DNA from: an uncultured Tenacibaculum sp.
Lineage (GTDB): Bacteria > Bacteroidota > Bacteroidia > Flavobacteriales > Flavobacteriaceae
NCBI GenBank assembly: GCA_947498055.1
Contig: CANMJA010000001.1
Location: 204,533-268,532, forward strand
Length of the DNA stretch: 64,000 nt
Reading direction: 5' to 3'
Both the position numbers and the translations under genes were made by a program. Below are positions 34,517 through 42,520 of the stretch, piece after piece. The stretch's first letter is position 1, and the number at the start of each line of letters is the position of its first letter. Below the pieces are notes generated by a model. That model searched no databases and was not told the DNA's origin. It saw nothing but the letters and a program-made list of their open reading frames with translations.

Positions 34517-35754
34517 GAAGAGGAAATCATTTAAAAGGGGTACTAATTTACAACCATGAAAAGGTAACTCAAGAACAAGGAAATATTCTGCATTGCCATA
34601 GAATGATACACCCCTTGACAGGAGAGTTTACCATTCCGTTGCTAGAGCGTTCTTTTGAACCATACCTCATTGCAAATAATCGTACCGAAAAACCGATACT
34701 ACATATTTCATTAAACCCAAACCCTAAAGATGAAGTTTCAGATGAAACATTTAGTGCGTTGGCTGAAAATTATATGCAAGAAATGGGCTATGGTGAGCAG
34801 CCTTATGTTGTTTTTAAACATACCGATACTGAGCGTGTACATATTCATATTGTTTCCGTTTGTGTAGATGAATATGGTAAACGTATTTCGGATAGTTTTG
34901 AAAGAGTACGCTCTATGAAAGTTTGCCGAAAATTAGAAAAACAGTTTAAACTTACTTCTGCAATTGGTACAACTGAAAAAAAGGATATTCCATTACAAAA
35001 AGTAGATGCTAAACAAGATAATTTAAAACAGCAAATAGCTTCAGTACTCACATTTGTAAACGAAAATTATCAATACCAGACACTCGGAGAATACAAAGCT
35101 TTATTGTCTTTTTTTAACATAACGGCACAAGAAGTTAGAGGAATTATTCACGGAAAAGAAAAACGAGGATTGGTTTATTTTGCTACCAATGATATAGGAG
35201 AAAAAATAAGTAATCCCTTTAAATCTTCTCGTTTTTATCAACCTGTTGGTTTAGCTTATTTACACCAAAAATTTAAAAAGTCAAAAGCTTTTATAGACAA
35301 ACACAAACCTCAAAAGCGAGTTCGTGAATTGGTTCGTGATGCAATACAAAAATATCCAAATCAAGATAATTTTAAAAAGTATTTACAAGATCATAAAGTA
35401 TCCACATTTGTGCGAGAAAATGAACAAGGTAGAATTTATGGAATTAGTTTTATAGATCACACTTCTAAAACGGTATTGAATGGCTCTCGTTTAGGCAAAG
35501 ACTTGTCTGCTAATGTATTTCATCGCCTATGGAACGAACCAGAAGCACCAATTTCAATTCCTGTTAAAGAGAACTCAAAAGAACACTTTACTGAATATGT
35601 AGAAAACGAACCAATAGTAAAAGAAGAAGACTTTTCTAATGTAAACATTATGGAAGCTTTAGGAGGTCTGTTTCCTATGGATATACCTGAAGAAAATGAC
35701 ACGAAGAATTTAAAGAAAAAACGTAAAAAGAAAAGAGATGCAAAACGAAGATGA
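34501..35754 (+). CDS. mobB: MobB, MOBP-type relaxase
   Basis: A 417-aa relaxase that nicks one strand at oriT and stays attached through a tyrosine. The likely nucleophile is the Tyr in K-G-V-L-I-Y-N-H-E-K-V near residue 17. The metal-binding histidines lie in R-V-H-I-H-I-V near residue 116. The C-terminal ~200 residues are variable and end in a very basic tail. It overlaps both neighbours (16 and 17 bases), so mobA, mobB and mobC are one operon. Confidence 0.94.
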   Translation: MVAKIGRGNHLKGVLIYNHEKVTQEQGNILHCHRMIHPLTGEFTIPLLERSFEPYLIANNRTEKPILHISLNPNPKDEVSDETFSALAENYMQEMGYGEQPYVVFKHTDTERVHIHIVSVCVDEYGKRISDSFERVRSMKVCRKLEKQFKLTSAIGTTEKKDIPLQKVDAKQDNLKQQIASVLTFVNENYQYQTLGEYKALLSFFNITAQEVRGIIHGKEKRGLVYFATNDIGEKISNPFKSSRFYQPVGLAYLHQKFKKSKAFIDKHKPQKRVRELVRDAIQKYPNQDNFKKYLQDHKVSTFVRENEQGRIYGISFIDHTSKTVLNGSRLGKDLSANVFHRLWNEPEAPISIPVKENSKEHFTEYVENEPIVKEEDFSNVNIMEALGGLFPMDIPEENDTKNLKKKRKKKRDAKRR

Positions 35755-37747
35755 TATTAGAGGACTAGCCAAAACAATGGAATTTATGCGAGCAATTAGT
35801 ATTTTGTTTGTCGTTATACACTGTTATTGGTATTGCTACGAAACATTTAAACAATGGGAATTTACGATTACCACTGTAGATAAAATTTTATGGAACTTTC
35901 AACGAGATACAGGGCTGTTTTCGTCTTTGCTATACACAAAGCTATTTGCCCTTGTTTTTCTTAGTTTATCTTGCTTAGGAACAAAAGGTATTAAGGAAGA
36001 AAAAATTACGTGGAATAAAATTAGCATTGCACTAGTAATAGGAATTGTATTTTTCTTTCTCAATTTTTGGCTGCTAAACGTTTCATTATCGAAACTGCAA
36101 ATTGCCATTTTATACATAACTACATTATCTATAGGATATATTGGCTTGCTAATGGCTGGTGTATGGATGAGTAGGTTGTTTAAAAACAACTTAATGGATG
36201 ATGTATTTAATCTCGAAAACGAGAGTTTTATGCAAGAAACTCGTTTATTAGAAAATGAATACTCGATTAATTTACCTACTCGATTTTATTACAAAAAAGA
36301 ATGGAATGACGGTTGGATAAACATTATCAATCCATTTAGAGCTACTATTGTTTTAGGAACTCCTGGCTCTGGAAAATCATTTGCCGTTGTAAATAATTAT
36401 ATCAAGCAGCAAATTGAAAAAGGATTTGCCATGTATATCTATGATTTTAAGTTCGATGACCTTTCGGTGATCGCTTATAATCACTTGCTAAAGCATACAG
36501 ATAAATATAAAATTCCACCGAAATTTTATGTGATTAACTTTGACAATCCTCGTAAAAGTCATCGCTGTAATCCGATAAATCCTGTTTTTATGACAGACAT
36601 ATCAGATGCATACGAAAGTGCTTATACGATTATGCTAAATCTTAATAAAACGTGGATTCAAAAACAAGGAGATTTCTTTGTCGAGAGTCCTATAATTTTA
36701 TTAGCTTCTATTATTTGGTATCTTAAAATTTATGAAAATGGGAAATATTGTACTTTTCCTCATGCCATTGAATTATTAAATAAAAAATATGCAGATGTAT
36801 TTACTATTTTAAGAAGTTATACAGAATTAGAAAATTACCTTTCTCCATTTATTGATGCTTGGGAAGGTGGTGCGCAAGATCAATTACAAGGGCAAATAGC
36901 AAGTGCTAAAATTCCGTTATCAAGAATGATAAGCCCCGCCTTGTATTGGGTAATGACAGGGGATGATTTTTCATTAGATATTAATAATCCCGAAGCTCCT
37001 AAAATCTTATGTGTAGGGAATAATCCCGATCGTCAAAATATTTATTCAGCAGCTTTGGGCTTATATAATAGTAGAATTGTAAAGCTGATTAATAAAAAAG
37101 GGCAGTTAAAATCTTCGGTAATTATTGATGAGCTGCCTACTATTTATTTTAGAGGTTTAGATAATTTAATAGCCACAGCTCGTAGTAATAAGGTAGCGGT
37201 TTGTTTGGGGTTTCAAGATTATTCGCAGCTCACTCGTGATTATGGTGACAAAGAAAGTAAAGTAATTCAAAATACGGTGGGTAATATCTTTAGCGGTCAG
37301 GTAGTCGGTGATACAGCTAAAACCTTGTCTGAACGTTTTGGTAAAGTGTTACAAAAAAGACAATCTATGACGATTAATAGGCAGGATAAATCGACCTCTA
37401 TTTCTACACAAATGGATAGTTTAATTCCGCCTAGTAAAATATCTAATCTTACACAAGGAATGTTTGTAGGGTCTGTTTCTGATAATTTTGACCAACGTAT
37501 TGAGCAAAAGATTTTTCATTCAGAAATTGTAGTAGATGTTGATAAGGTTACAGCGGAAACCAAAGAATATAAACCTATTCCTGAAATTATTTCCTTTTTA
37601 GATGCCGATGGCAACGATACTATGGAGGATAAAATAAATGCTAATTATCGACAAATTAAAGCAGATGTAGAGAATATCATTTTATTAGAAATGGAACGTA
37701 TAGAGAATGATCCTAGCTTGGAACATTTGATAAAGAAAACAGGGTAG
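35738..37747 (+). CDS. mobC: MobC, VirD4/TraG-type coupling protein
   Basis: A 669-aa protein that brings the relaxase-DNA complex to the channel. Three or four N-terminal membrane helices (about 10-145) are followed by an ATPase domain with Walker A G-T-P-G-S-G-K-S near residue 208 and Walker B S-V-I-I-D-E-L-P-T near 460. F-Q-D near residue 487 precedes the usual C-terminal ATPase motifs. The start lies 17 bases inside the end of mobB. Confidence 0.95.
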   Translation: MQNEDDIRGLAKTMEFMRAISILFVVIHCYWYCYETFKQWEFTITTVDKILWNFQRDTGLFSSLLYTKLFALVFLSLSCLGTKGIKEEKITWNKISIALVIGIVFFFLNFWLLNVSLSKLQIAILYITTLSIGYIGLLMAGVWMSRLFKNNLMDDVFNLENESFMQETRLLENEYSINLPTRFYYKKEWNDGWINIINPFRATIVLGTPGSGKSFAVVNNYIKQQIEKGFAMYIYDFKFDDLSVIAYNHLLKHTDKYKIPPKFYVINFDNPRKSHRCNPINPVFMTDISDAYESAYTIMLNLNKTWIQKQGDFFVESPIILLASIIWYLKIYENGKYCTFPHAIELLNKKYADVFTILRSYTELENYLSPFIDAWEGGAQDQLQGQIASAKIPLSRMISPALYWVMTGDDFSLDINNPEAPKILCVGNNPDRQNIYSAALGLYNSRIVKLINKKGQLKSSVIIDELPTIYFRGLDNLIATARSNKVAVCLGFQDYSQLTRDYGDKESKVIQNTVGNIFSGQVVGDTAKTLSERFGKVLQKRQSMTINRQDKSTSISTQMDSLIPPSKISNLTQGMFVGSVSDNFDQRIEQKIFHSEIVVDVDKVTAETKEYKPIPEIISFLDADGNDTMEDKINANYRQIKADVENIILLEMERIENDPSLEHLIKKTG

Positions 37748-37855
37748 GTTGTTTTGATAAAAGTTAATTTATAAGATATAATAATTTTGTGAAAAACGTT
37801 ATTGAACAAAATAGAACCTTTATTATCTAGGTCATAAATTAAAAAAATATTTTAA

Positions 37856-38515
37856 CTATAATTCATCAAATTTTATACCTGTTATTTTTTTTTCTTCTAT
37901 TTCGTTTTTTAACTTTTCGGAAACAAAATATCCAATACCATTACTTAAATTATCAATTATAATAAAATGTTGATTGCTTTTTGGATTTAACATTAATTTT
38001 TCTATTAAAAATTGATAAGGGTATCCTATTTTTTCAACTCTTTCTTTTTCTTTATTAAAAACTTCTAATGTAGAAATATCGAGTTTTTCTTCTTTTTCAA
38101 ACAAATCTTTTAGCAAGAAAATTTCAGAGTTATTAAAATCAATTTCCTCATAATTAAAGGAAGTTGGATTAAGTACCCAATAGAAAATGTTTTCTTTTTT
38201 TGATATCTCTATTTCAGCTCTAAAAGCTTGAAAATTTCCATTACCAAATTTATCCAAAAGAGATTTAAACTTATCATTAATAATAAGTTTTTTTGTATAT
38301 CCCATACAAGGAGAAGTTAATGAATCAGTAAGTTTTACATTTTTGTTTAATATACCTATTGGAGTTTTTGGTATAAAATCAATTTTTTTATAACCTATAT
38401 TATCAATAAAAAGAGGGTCTTCTATAGGATCACAATAACATTTCACTTCCTCTATTTGTGGGTAATTTCCAATTACTTTTAAATCTATTAAATCTGATAT
38501 TTTATAATACTTCAT
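37856..38515 (-). CDS. Imm11-like immunity protein (DUF1629)
   Basis: A 219-aa soluble protein reading like Imm11/DUF1629: M-K-Y-Y-K-I-S start, a VLNPTSFNYEEIDFNNSEI-type central strand-turn and a C-terminal V-S-E-K-L-K-N-E-I-E...T-G-I-K-F. Imm11 proteins neutralise polymorphic toxins. It begins one base after the stop of a toxin C-terminal remnant (38517-38702), so the pair is a decayed toxin-immunity cassette in which the immunity gene is intact. Confidence 0.7.
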   Translation of the reverse strand: MKYYKISDLIDLKVIGNYPQIEEVKCYCDPIEDPLFIDNIGYKKIDFIPKTPIGILNKNVKLTDSLTSPCMGYTKKLIINDKFKSLLDKFGNGNFQAFRAEIEISKKENIFYWVLNPTSFNYEEIDFNNSEIFLLKDLFEKEEKLDISTLEVFNKEKERVEKIGYPYQFLIEKLMLNPKSNQHFIIIDNLSNGIGYFVSEKLKNEIEEKKITGIKFDEL

Positions 38516-38516
38516 T

Positions 38517-38702
38517 TTAAAAAATTAAATCGTCTAAATGTGTGTTCGGATTGTCTTTAATCACTTTTTTAACTCTGTTTATTATTTTCTTTAGCCTATC
38601 GAATGTTTGTTCAGGGTTTAAATTATCTGGAATCCGTTCGAGTAAAGCCCTAATTCTTGCATCATATAAATGATGATTTGGCTGATTTCTCCGTTTTAAT
38701 TT
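38517..38702 (-). pseudogene. C-terminal remnant of a polymorphic toxin
   Basis: A 61-codon frame without a start codon, beginning after a TAG at 38703-38705. It encodes ...NQPNHHLYDARIRALLERI..., then VKKVIKDNPNTHLDDLIF. The His-His helix and end resemble the last part of a nuclease-type toxin module. It ends one base before the start of the Imm11-like gene, exactly as the intact toxin at 42521 ends one base before its own immunity gene. The domain family is not assigned. Confidence 0.55.
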
Positions 38703-38899
38703 CTATTGATGGAAATTGTGTTTTTTACGTAGAAAAGTCTCCATACTTTAAAAAGCATTATGTATATACCGATAAAAATCGCTACCAAAATAGAAATTTA
38801 GAAGAACTGCAATATAATATCTATTCTGGGAAGTTAAACCCAATTGCATCTGAACAAACAAACGGACAATCATCTAATTTGCAAGAAGTAGAATTTTAG
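38657..38899 (+). pseudogene. Probable C-terminal fragment of an unknown protein
   Basis: An 80-codon frame with only a TTG as possible start. From about residue 16 it reads like a real protein end (ISIDGNCVFYVEKSPYF, ...LQYNIYSGKLNPIAS). The first ~15 codons lie antisense to the toxin remnant. I read it as the tail of a gene cut by insertion of the toxin-immunity DNA, lying downstream of mobC. Family not recognised. Confidence 0.35.
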
Positions 38900-39004
38900 G
38901 GAGTTTAAATTTTAAATATGTAAAGTGTTTCTTTATATTAGTACGTTAGTAGTAGATAGACTTGGTTGGTTGGTTACCAACAACCGCTTTTCATCGTAAA
39001 GCAT

Positions 39005-39034
39005 AAAAGCCTCTTTTAAAGAGGCTTTTTATTT
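39005..39034. terminator. Bidirectional rho-independent terminator
   Basis: A perfect 12-bp stem (39005-39016 with 39018-39029) with a T-run on one side and an A-run on the other. It ends the leftward immunity-gene operon and any rightward transcript from the mob region. Confidence 0.75.
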
Positions 39035-39062
39035 TATTGTGATATGAATTTATTCTGCTTTT

Positions 39063-39563
39063 TTACTCAACAGTTCCTTTAAATATTTTTGATTCTTTAT
39101 AGATGTTTATTCCAAAAAGATTCCAATTTAAAACTCCCGTAGCTGTAAAGTTTGATTTCTCATTAACTTTGAAACTACTTACATCAATTGCATGAAATTC
39201 CCATCTATAACCGCTATTTAAACCAGTAATGTAACTATCACTTTTTTTAGGGGTAAAAAGTTCTCCTTTTTCAGTGGAATATACAATGTCTAAATTAATA
39301 TTAAAAACTGCATTCTCTTCTAGTTTTACATCTATAATCTTTGTTGGATTGCTTTTGTTAGAATTTATAATTTTCACATTACTTTCTTTTTTTTTACTAT
39401 AGCCCGAAATTATTTGATAAACACCAGAAACTAGAATAAAAATGGAGAAATATTTAAATTGAGTAGCAAAAATCTTTTTCCCTCTCATAAGAAAACCTAT
39501 TAGCATATACAAAAAGTATAGAAATAAGATTATGTTTATTAAAGTCCAAATTATGTAAAGCAT
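39063..39563 (-). CDS. Membrane protein in the toxin/immunity region
   Basis: A 166-aa protein. Two N-terminal membrane helices (about 3-25 and 37-54) are followed by a soluble beta-rich domain with VDVSSFKVNEKSNFTATGVLNW near the end. It could be an immunity protein for a membrane or periplasm-acting toxin, or an unrelated cargo protein. It is 9 bases downstream of the 146-aa gene. Confidence 0.5.
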   Translation of the reverse strand: MLYIIWTLINIILFLYFLYMLIGFLMRGKKIFATQFKYFSIFILVSGVYQIISGYSKKKESNVKIINSNKSNPTKIIDVKLEENAVFNINLDIVYSTEKGELFTPKKSDSYITGLNSGYRWEFHAIDVSSFKVNEKSNFTATGVLNWNLFGINIYKESKIFKGTVE

Positions 39564-39572
39564 AGATTTATT

Positions 39573-40013
39573 TTAATACTGATATTCTCCAAAGTCACTA
39601 AAAGATTTTAACCAGAGAAAATATTCTCCATAAAAAGTTCCTGATAAAAACTCATCATAAACATCATCAATACTAGTATTGTTAAATTTTAATGAAATTG
39701 ATTCTCCTAAAGAATGACCATCTTCTATTTCTCTTAATATATTAAAAGCTGTTTCATCTAGAGTTTTTAATATCAATTTATCTAATTGCTCTTTTTGTTT
39801 CTCATTGAGGCTCTTAAAAAATTCAAATCTTTCATCTTCTATGTTCTGTAAGTTTTTATCATACTCAATATTTCTAGGTAATTGATAATATTCTTCAACA
39901 CTTAGAGATTTTGAATTATCTATTTCTTTTTTATAATTATCATAAGTCTCGTCTCTGAGTTTTTTTACTATTAATTTACCTAAACTATTATACTTGTCTT
40001 TAGTTTTCATCAT
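39573..40013 (-). CDS. Immunity-like protein
   Basis: A 146-aa acidic soluble protein. The C-terminal half contains D-E-T-A-F-N-I-L-R-E-I-E-D-G-H-S and a Tyr/Phe-rich end, reminiscent of small immunity proteins in toxin cassettes. The start could be either of two adjacent ATGs. It lies directly after a strong terminator (40051-40080), so it starts its own transcript. Confidence 0.5.
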   Translation of the reverse strand: MMKTKDKYNSLGKLIVKKLRDETYDNYKKEIDNSKSLSVEEYYQLPRNIEYDKNLQNIEDERFEFFKSLNEKQKEQLDKLILKTLDETAFNILREIEDGHSLGESISLKFNNTSIDDVYDEFLSGTFYGEYFLWLKSFSDFGEYQY

Positions 40014-40050
40014 AATTGCTATTTGTTTTTGTTATAAGAAGTGCCTTAAA

Positions 40051-40082
40051 AAAAGGTTGTCAAATATTTGACAACCTTTTTT
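40051..40082. terminator. Terminator with 30-bp perfect palindrome
   Basis: The two halves of 40051-40080 are exact reverse complements (AAAAGGTTGTCAAAT arm). T-runs on both sides allow termination in either direction. It separates the 108-aa gene upstream from the 146-aa gene downstream. Confidence 0.75.
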
Positions 40083-40146
40083 AAATTATTATATACTTCT
40101 TTAACAATTAATTTAATGACAGAAGTCGTCCTATTTTTATTTTTTT

Positions 40147-40473
40147 CTATTTAAAAGATTCACTAAAGCGTTCAATCCAGCCATTTTCTATTATAGGTTC
40201 AGCTTTGAGCATCTCACTAATTTCAACTAAGTCTATTTTTTGATTATCTCTTTCATAATAAATTTTAAACTCTTCATTCTCTTCAAAAAACTTTAGAAAA
40301 TCAAATATTAAACTCTCAATAGACTCTCTCGATATAACTTCTATGTTTTCTTTAAGAGTTTCTTTTTGATAATTAAAAAGTATATTTGATTTAATTATTT
40401 CGTAGTTAAAATCAAATACCGTTTTAATTAATTTTTCTCCAAATTCATCCAAAATCTCTTTATTTGTTCTCAT
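40147..40473 (-). CDS. Immunity-like protein
   Basis: A 108-aa acidic soluble protein ending in E-M-L-K-A-E-P-I-I-E-N-G-W-I-E-R-F-S. It sits in a row of small unrelated acidic genes downstream of a toxin, the usual setting of spare immunity genes. A terminator follows. Function inferred from context only. Confidence 0.5.
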   Translation of the reverse strand: MRTNKEILDEFGEKLIKTVFDFNYEIIKSNILFNYQKETLKENIEVISRESIESLIFDFLKFFEENEEFKIYYERDNQKIDLVEISEMLKAEPIIENGWIERFSESFK

Positions 40474-40507
40474 TGTTCTTGTTTAAGGCTTAATTCCTTT
40501 ATAAGTT

Positions 40508-41050
40508 CTAATGTTTCTGTTCTGTTGCTAATTCAAAAGTTAAATCACTACCTTCAAAAGTACCATTTCTATTTAGAATTTTAATTTGATATTCTTTCTT
40601 ATACCAAAAAATAAAAAGAGGTTTTTCATCCAACGTTCCTTCTCTCATTTTTAATTCACTTTGACTTAGATGTTGATATCCTGTTTTATCTTCACTGATA
40701 AGTTTTCTACTATCAACAACAAGTATTTTTGAAGGTTTCTTGTATTTAGAAATAAAAGAACTGTAAAAATCATTATTCACATGTTTTGTAAAATGAACAG
40801 TAATTGATTTTATTTTTTGAAAATCATCTAATTCTATTGAGATACTTCTATAAGTAATTTTATGAAACTTTCTTAGGTTATCAAATTTTGAAAAATAAAG
40901 ATTAGCAAAAGATACGTCATCATAATGTATGAAATCAGTTTCCAAAACTGTTTTAGCATTTTCTATACTCTGTCCTAGCAAAGTCTCTAATTTTATATGA
41001 TTTTGTGTCTCTATATTAAATATTAACAAGAATATTAAAGTTCTTATCAT
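40508..41050 (-). CDS. Hypothetical exported protein
   Basis: A 180-aa protein with a short hydrophobic N-terminus (MIRTLIFLLIFNIE) that may be a signal peptide, followed by a mixed alpha/beta body. It is 14 bases downstream of the 301-aa exported protein, so the two may work together in the periplasm. No family recognised. Confidence 0.5.
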   Translation of the reverse strand: MIRTLIFLLIFNIETQNHIKLETLLGQSIENAKTVLETDFIHYDDVSFANLYFSKFDNLRKFHKITYRSISIELDDFQKIKSITVHFTKHVNNDFYSSFISKYKKPSKILVVDSRKLISEDKTGYQHLSQSELKMREGTLDEKPLFIFWYKKEYQIKILNRNGTFEGSDLTFELATEQKH

Positions 41051-41064
41051 TATTGATTTTTTGA

Positions 41065-41970
41065 TTAGTTTTGCTTAAAGATATCTAACCCTTTTTCTTT
41101 TAATTGTTCATTATACAAATAAGGAACTTCAATTAAAAGAGGTTTTCTTAAGGTTGAATTTTTTTTTTGGTTGTGTCTTTTTTTTTGAATTTGAATCATA
41201 ACTTTATAATACGAACCAAAAGTTAAAGTCGTACTAATATCTAAAAACAAGACATCATTCTCTTTCACCAATTTATCTAGCTTTTTATTGTTTGTGTAAT
41301 CTACATATTCTTTTCTATGAACAAACTGCTCTTGAGAATCAATAGAAATAGCGTCATATTTCACCTGTTTTATATACTCTTCTATCTTTGGTACTTCTTC
41401 GGTAAAGAAAAAGTTTAAAAATTCAGGTTGCCATAAAATAATCCTGTTATTATTTTTATAATAAGATTTTAGTATCGGAACTTTAAATTCAGTATTTAGT
41501 ACCATGTTTTCTTTTTTGGTAAGAATCACATCATTTTCGTATAAATCGTGATACCCCTTGAAATCTTTTTCAGTCAAAAAAGAACTTCTTATATAATAAC
41601 TTAAACAGGTTTTATTTTTTCCTCCTTTACTCATATAATGAATAAAACCACTCCAAGATTTACCTATTTCATCTTTTATTCTTTGTAAAATATAATAATC
41701 TGTTTTTTTGTCTGCATAAATTACAATATCTCCAACAGCATTAAATTTAGGAATTCTAATTTCCTCCAAAATCAATGATGATATTTGATCCCAAAAACGA
41801 ATACGTTTTTTATTAAAAAAAACTTCTCTATTAGCAGTTACATGAATTGTGTAATGTTTAGTTTTTGTGTCAAAAAAATCAATACCTCCTTTAGGTAATT
41901 GTATGTTTTCTATTTGCGAAAATACTTTTACAAATAGAAAACATACAATTAGTGTTATTTGTTTTTTCAT
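41065..41970 (-). CDS. Exported protein with an ExbD/TolR-like segment
   Basis: A 301-aa protein with a clear signal peptide (first ~18 residues, ending VFSQ). Residues 35-100 read IHVTANREVFFNKKRI... then GDIVIYADKKTDYYILQRI. This resembles the periplasmic domain of ExbD/TolR (strand, ligand-like loop, A-D-x-x-x-x-Y-x-x-V/L). The rest is unassigned. The similarity is by eye only. It follows the terminator after the toxin-immunity pair. Confidence 0.5.
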   Translation of the reverse strand: MKKQITLIVCFLFVKVFSQIENIQLPKGGIDFFDTKTKHYTIHVTANREVFFNKKRIRFWDQISSLILEEIRIPKFNAVGDIVIYADKKTDYYILQRIKDEIGKSWSGFIHYMSKGGKNKTCLSYYIRSSFLTEKDFKGYHDLYENDVILTKKENMVLNTEFKVPILKSYYKNNNRIILWQPEFLNFFFTEEVPKIEEYIKQVKYDAISIDSQEQFVHRKEYVDYTNNKKLDKLVKENDVLFLDISTTLTFGSYYKVMIQIQKKRHNQKKNSTLRKPLLIEVPYLYNEQLKEKGLDIFKQN

Positions 41971-41982
41971 ATTTTAATAAAA

Positions 41983-42012
41983 AAACAACTCGCTATGATG
42001 AACGAGTTGTTT
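41983..42012 (-). terminator. Terminator after the toxin-immunity operon
   Basis: A 10-bp perfect stem (AAACAACTCG / CGAGTTGTTT, 41983-41992 with 42003-42012) followed on the minus strand by a T-run. It ends the Sel1/toxin/immunity transcript. Confidence 0.75.
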
Positions 42013-42021
42013 ATGATTAAA

Positions 42022-42519
42022 TTACAGTGAATATATTTTTACAACTTCTTTCTTTAAGTCTTCATATAAAGAAAAAGCTTCTTTAAGAATTTCTTTCAAT
42101 TCCTCATAAGTCCTAAATCTTGGGTCTTTTATATATTCATTTGATTCTTGCCCTTTATTTATTTCAATGAGTTCACAAACTCCACAGGCTGTTCCACCTA
42201 TTATTTGATTTTTCTCTTCATCAATATCATCTAATAAACCAAATATTAATTCAACAAGTCCATATTTAAGATTGATATTAAAATAGAATTTTTTATTTCT
42301 AAAATCTTCTTGTATTTGAAAAAAAGATTCTCTGGAATTGTATTTACCAGTATAGCCTAAATCGCTTAAAATATTCAAAACTATTTTTTTATCTATTTTT
42401 TCTAGACGTTCTTCTTCGGTAAAATATTTTTCACTTAGGTCTTTATATCTACTGTAGTAATTGATATTATTATATACTGACATCAATTTATTACTGATCT
42501 TTAAATCTTCTCTAATCAT
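42022..42519 (-). CDS. Probable immunity protein for the 854-aa toxin
   Basis: A 165-aa acidic soluble protein. I place the start at the ATG at 42519, one base after the toxin stop codon, because the frame upstream (to 42573) runs inside the toxin gene. It contains a Cys pair (GGTACGVCELIE) and helical ends. Small acidic genes directly behind a toxin's C-terminal domain are usually its immunity genes. No named Imm family recognised. Confidence 0.6.
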   Translation of the reverse strand: MIREDLKISNKLMSVYNNINYYSRYKDLSEKYFTEEERLEKIDKKIVLNILSDLGYTGKYNSRESFFQIQEDFRNKKFYFNINLKYGLVELIFGLLDDIDEEKNQIIGGTACGVCELIEINKGQESNEYIKDPRFRTYEELKEILKEAFSLYEDLKKEVVKIYSL

Positions 42520-42520
42520 T

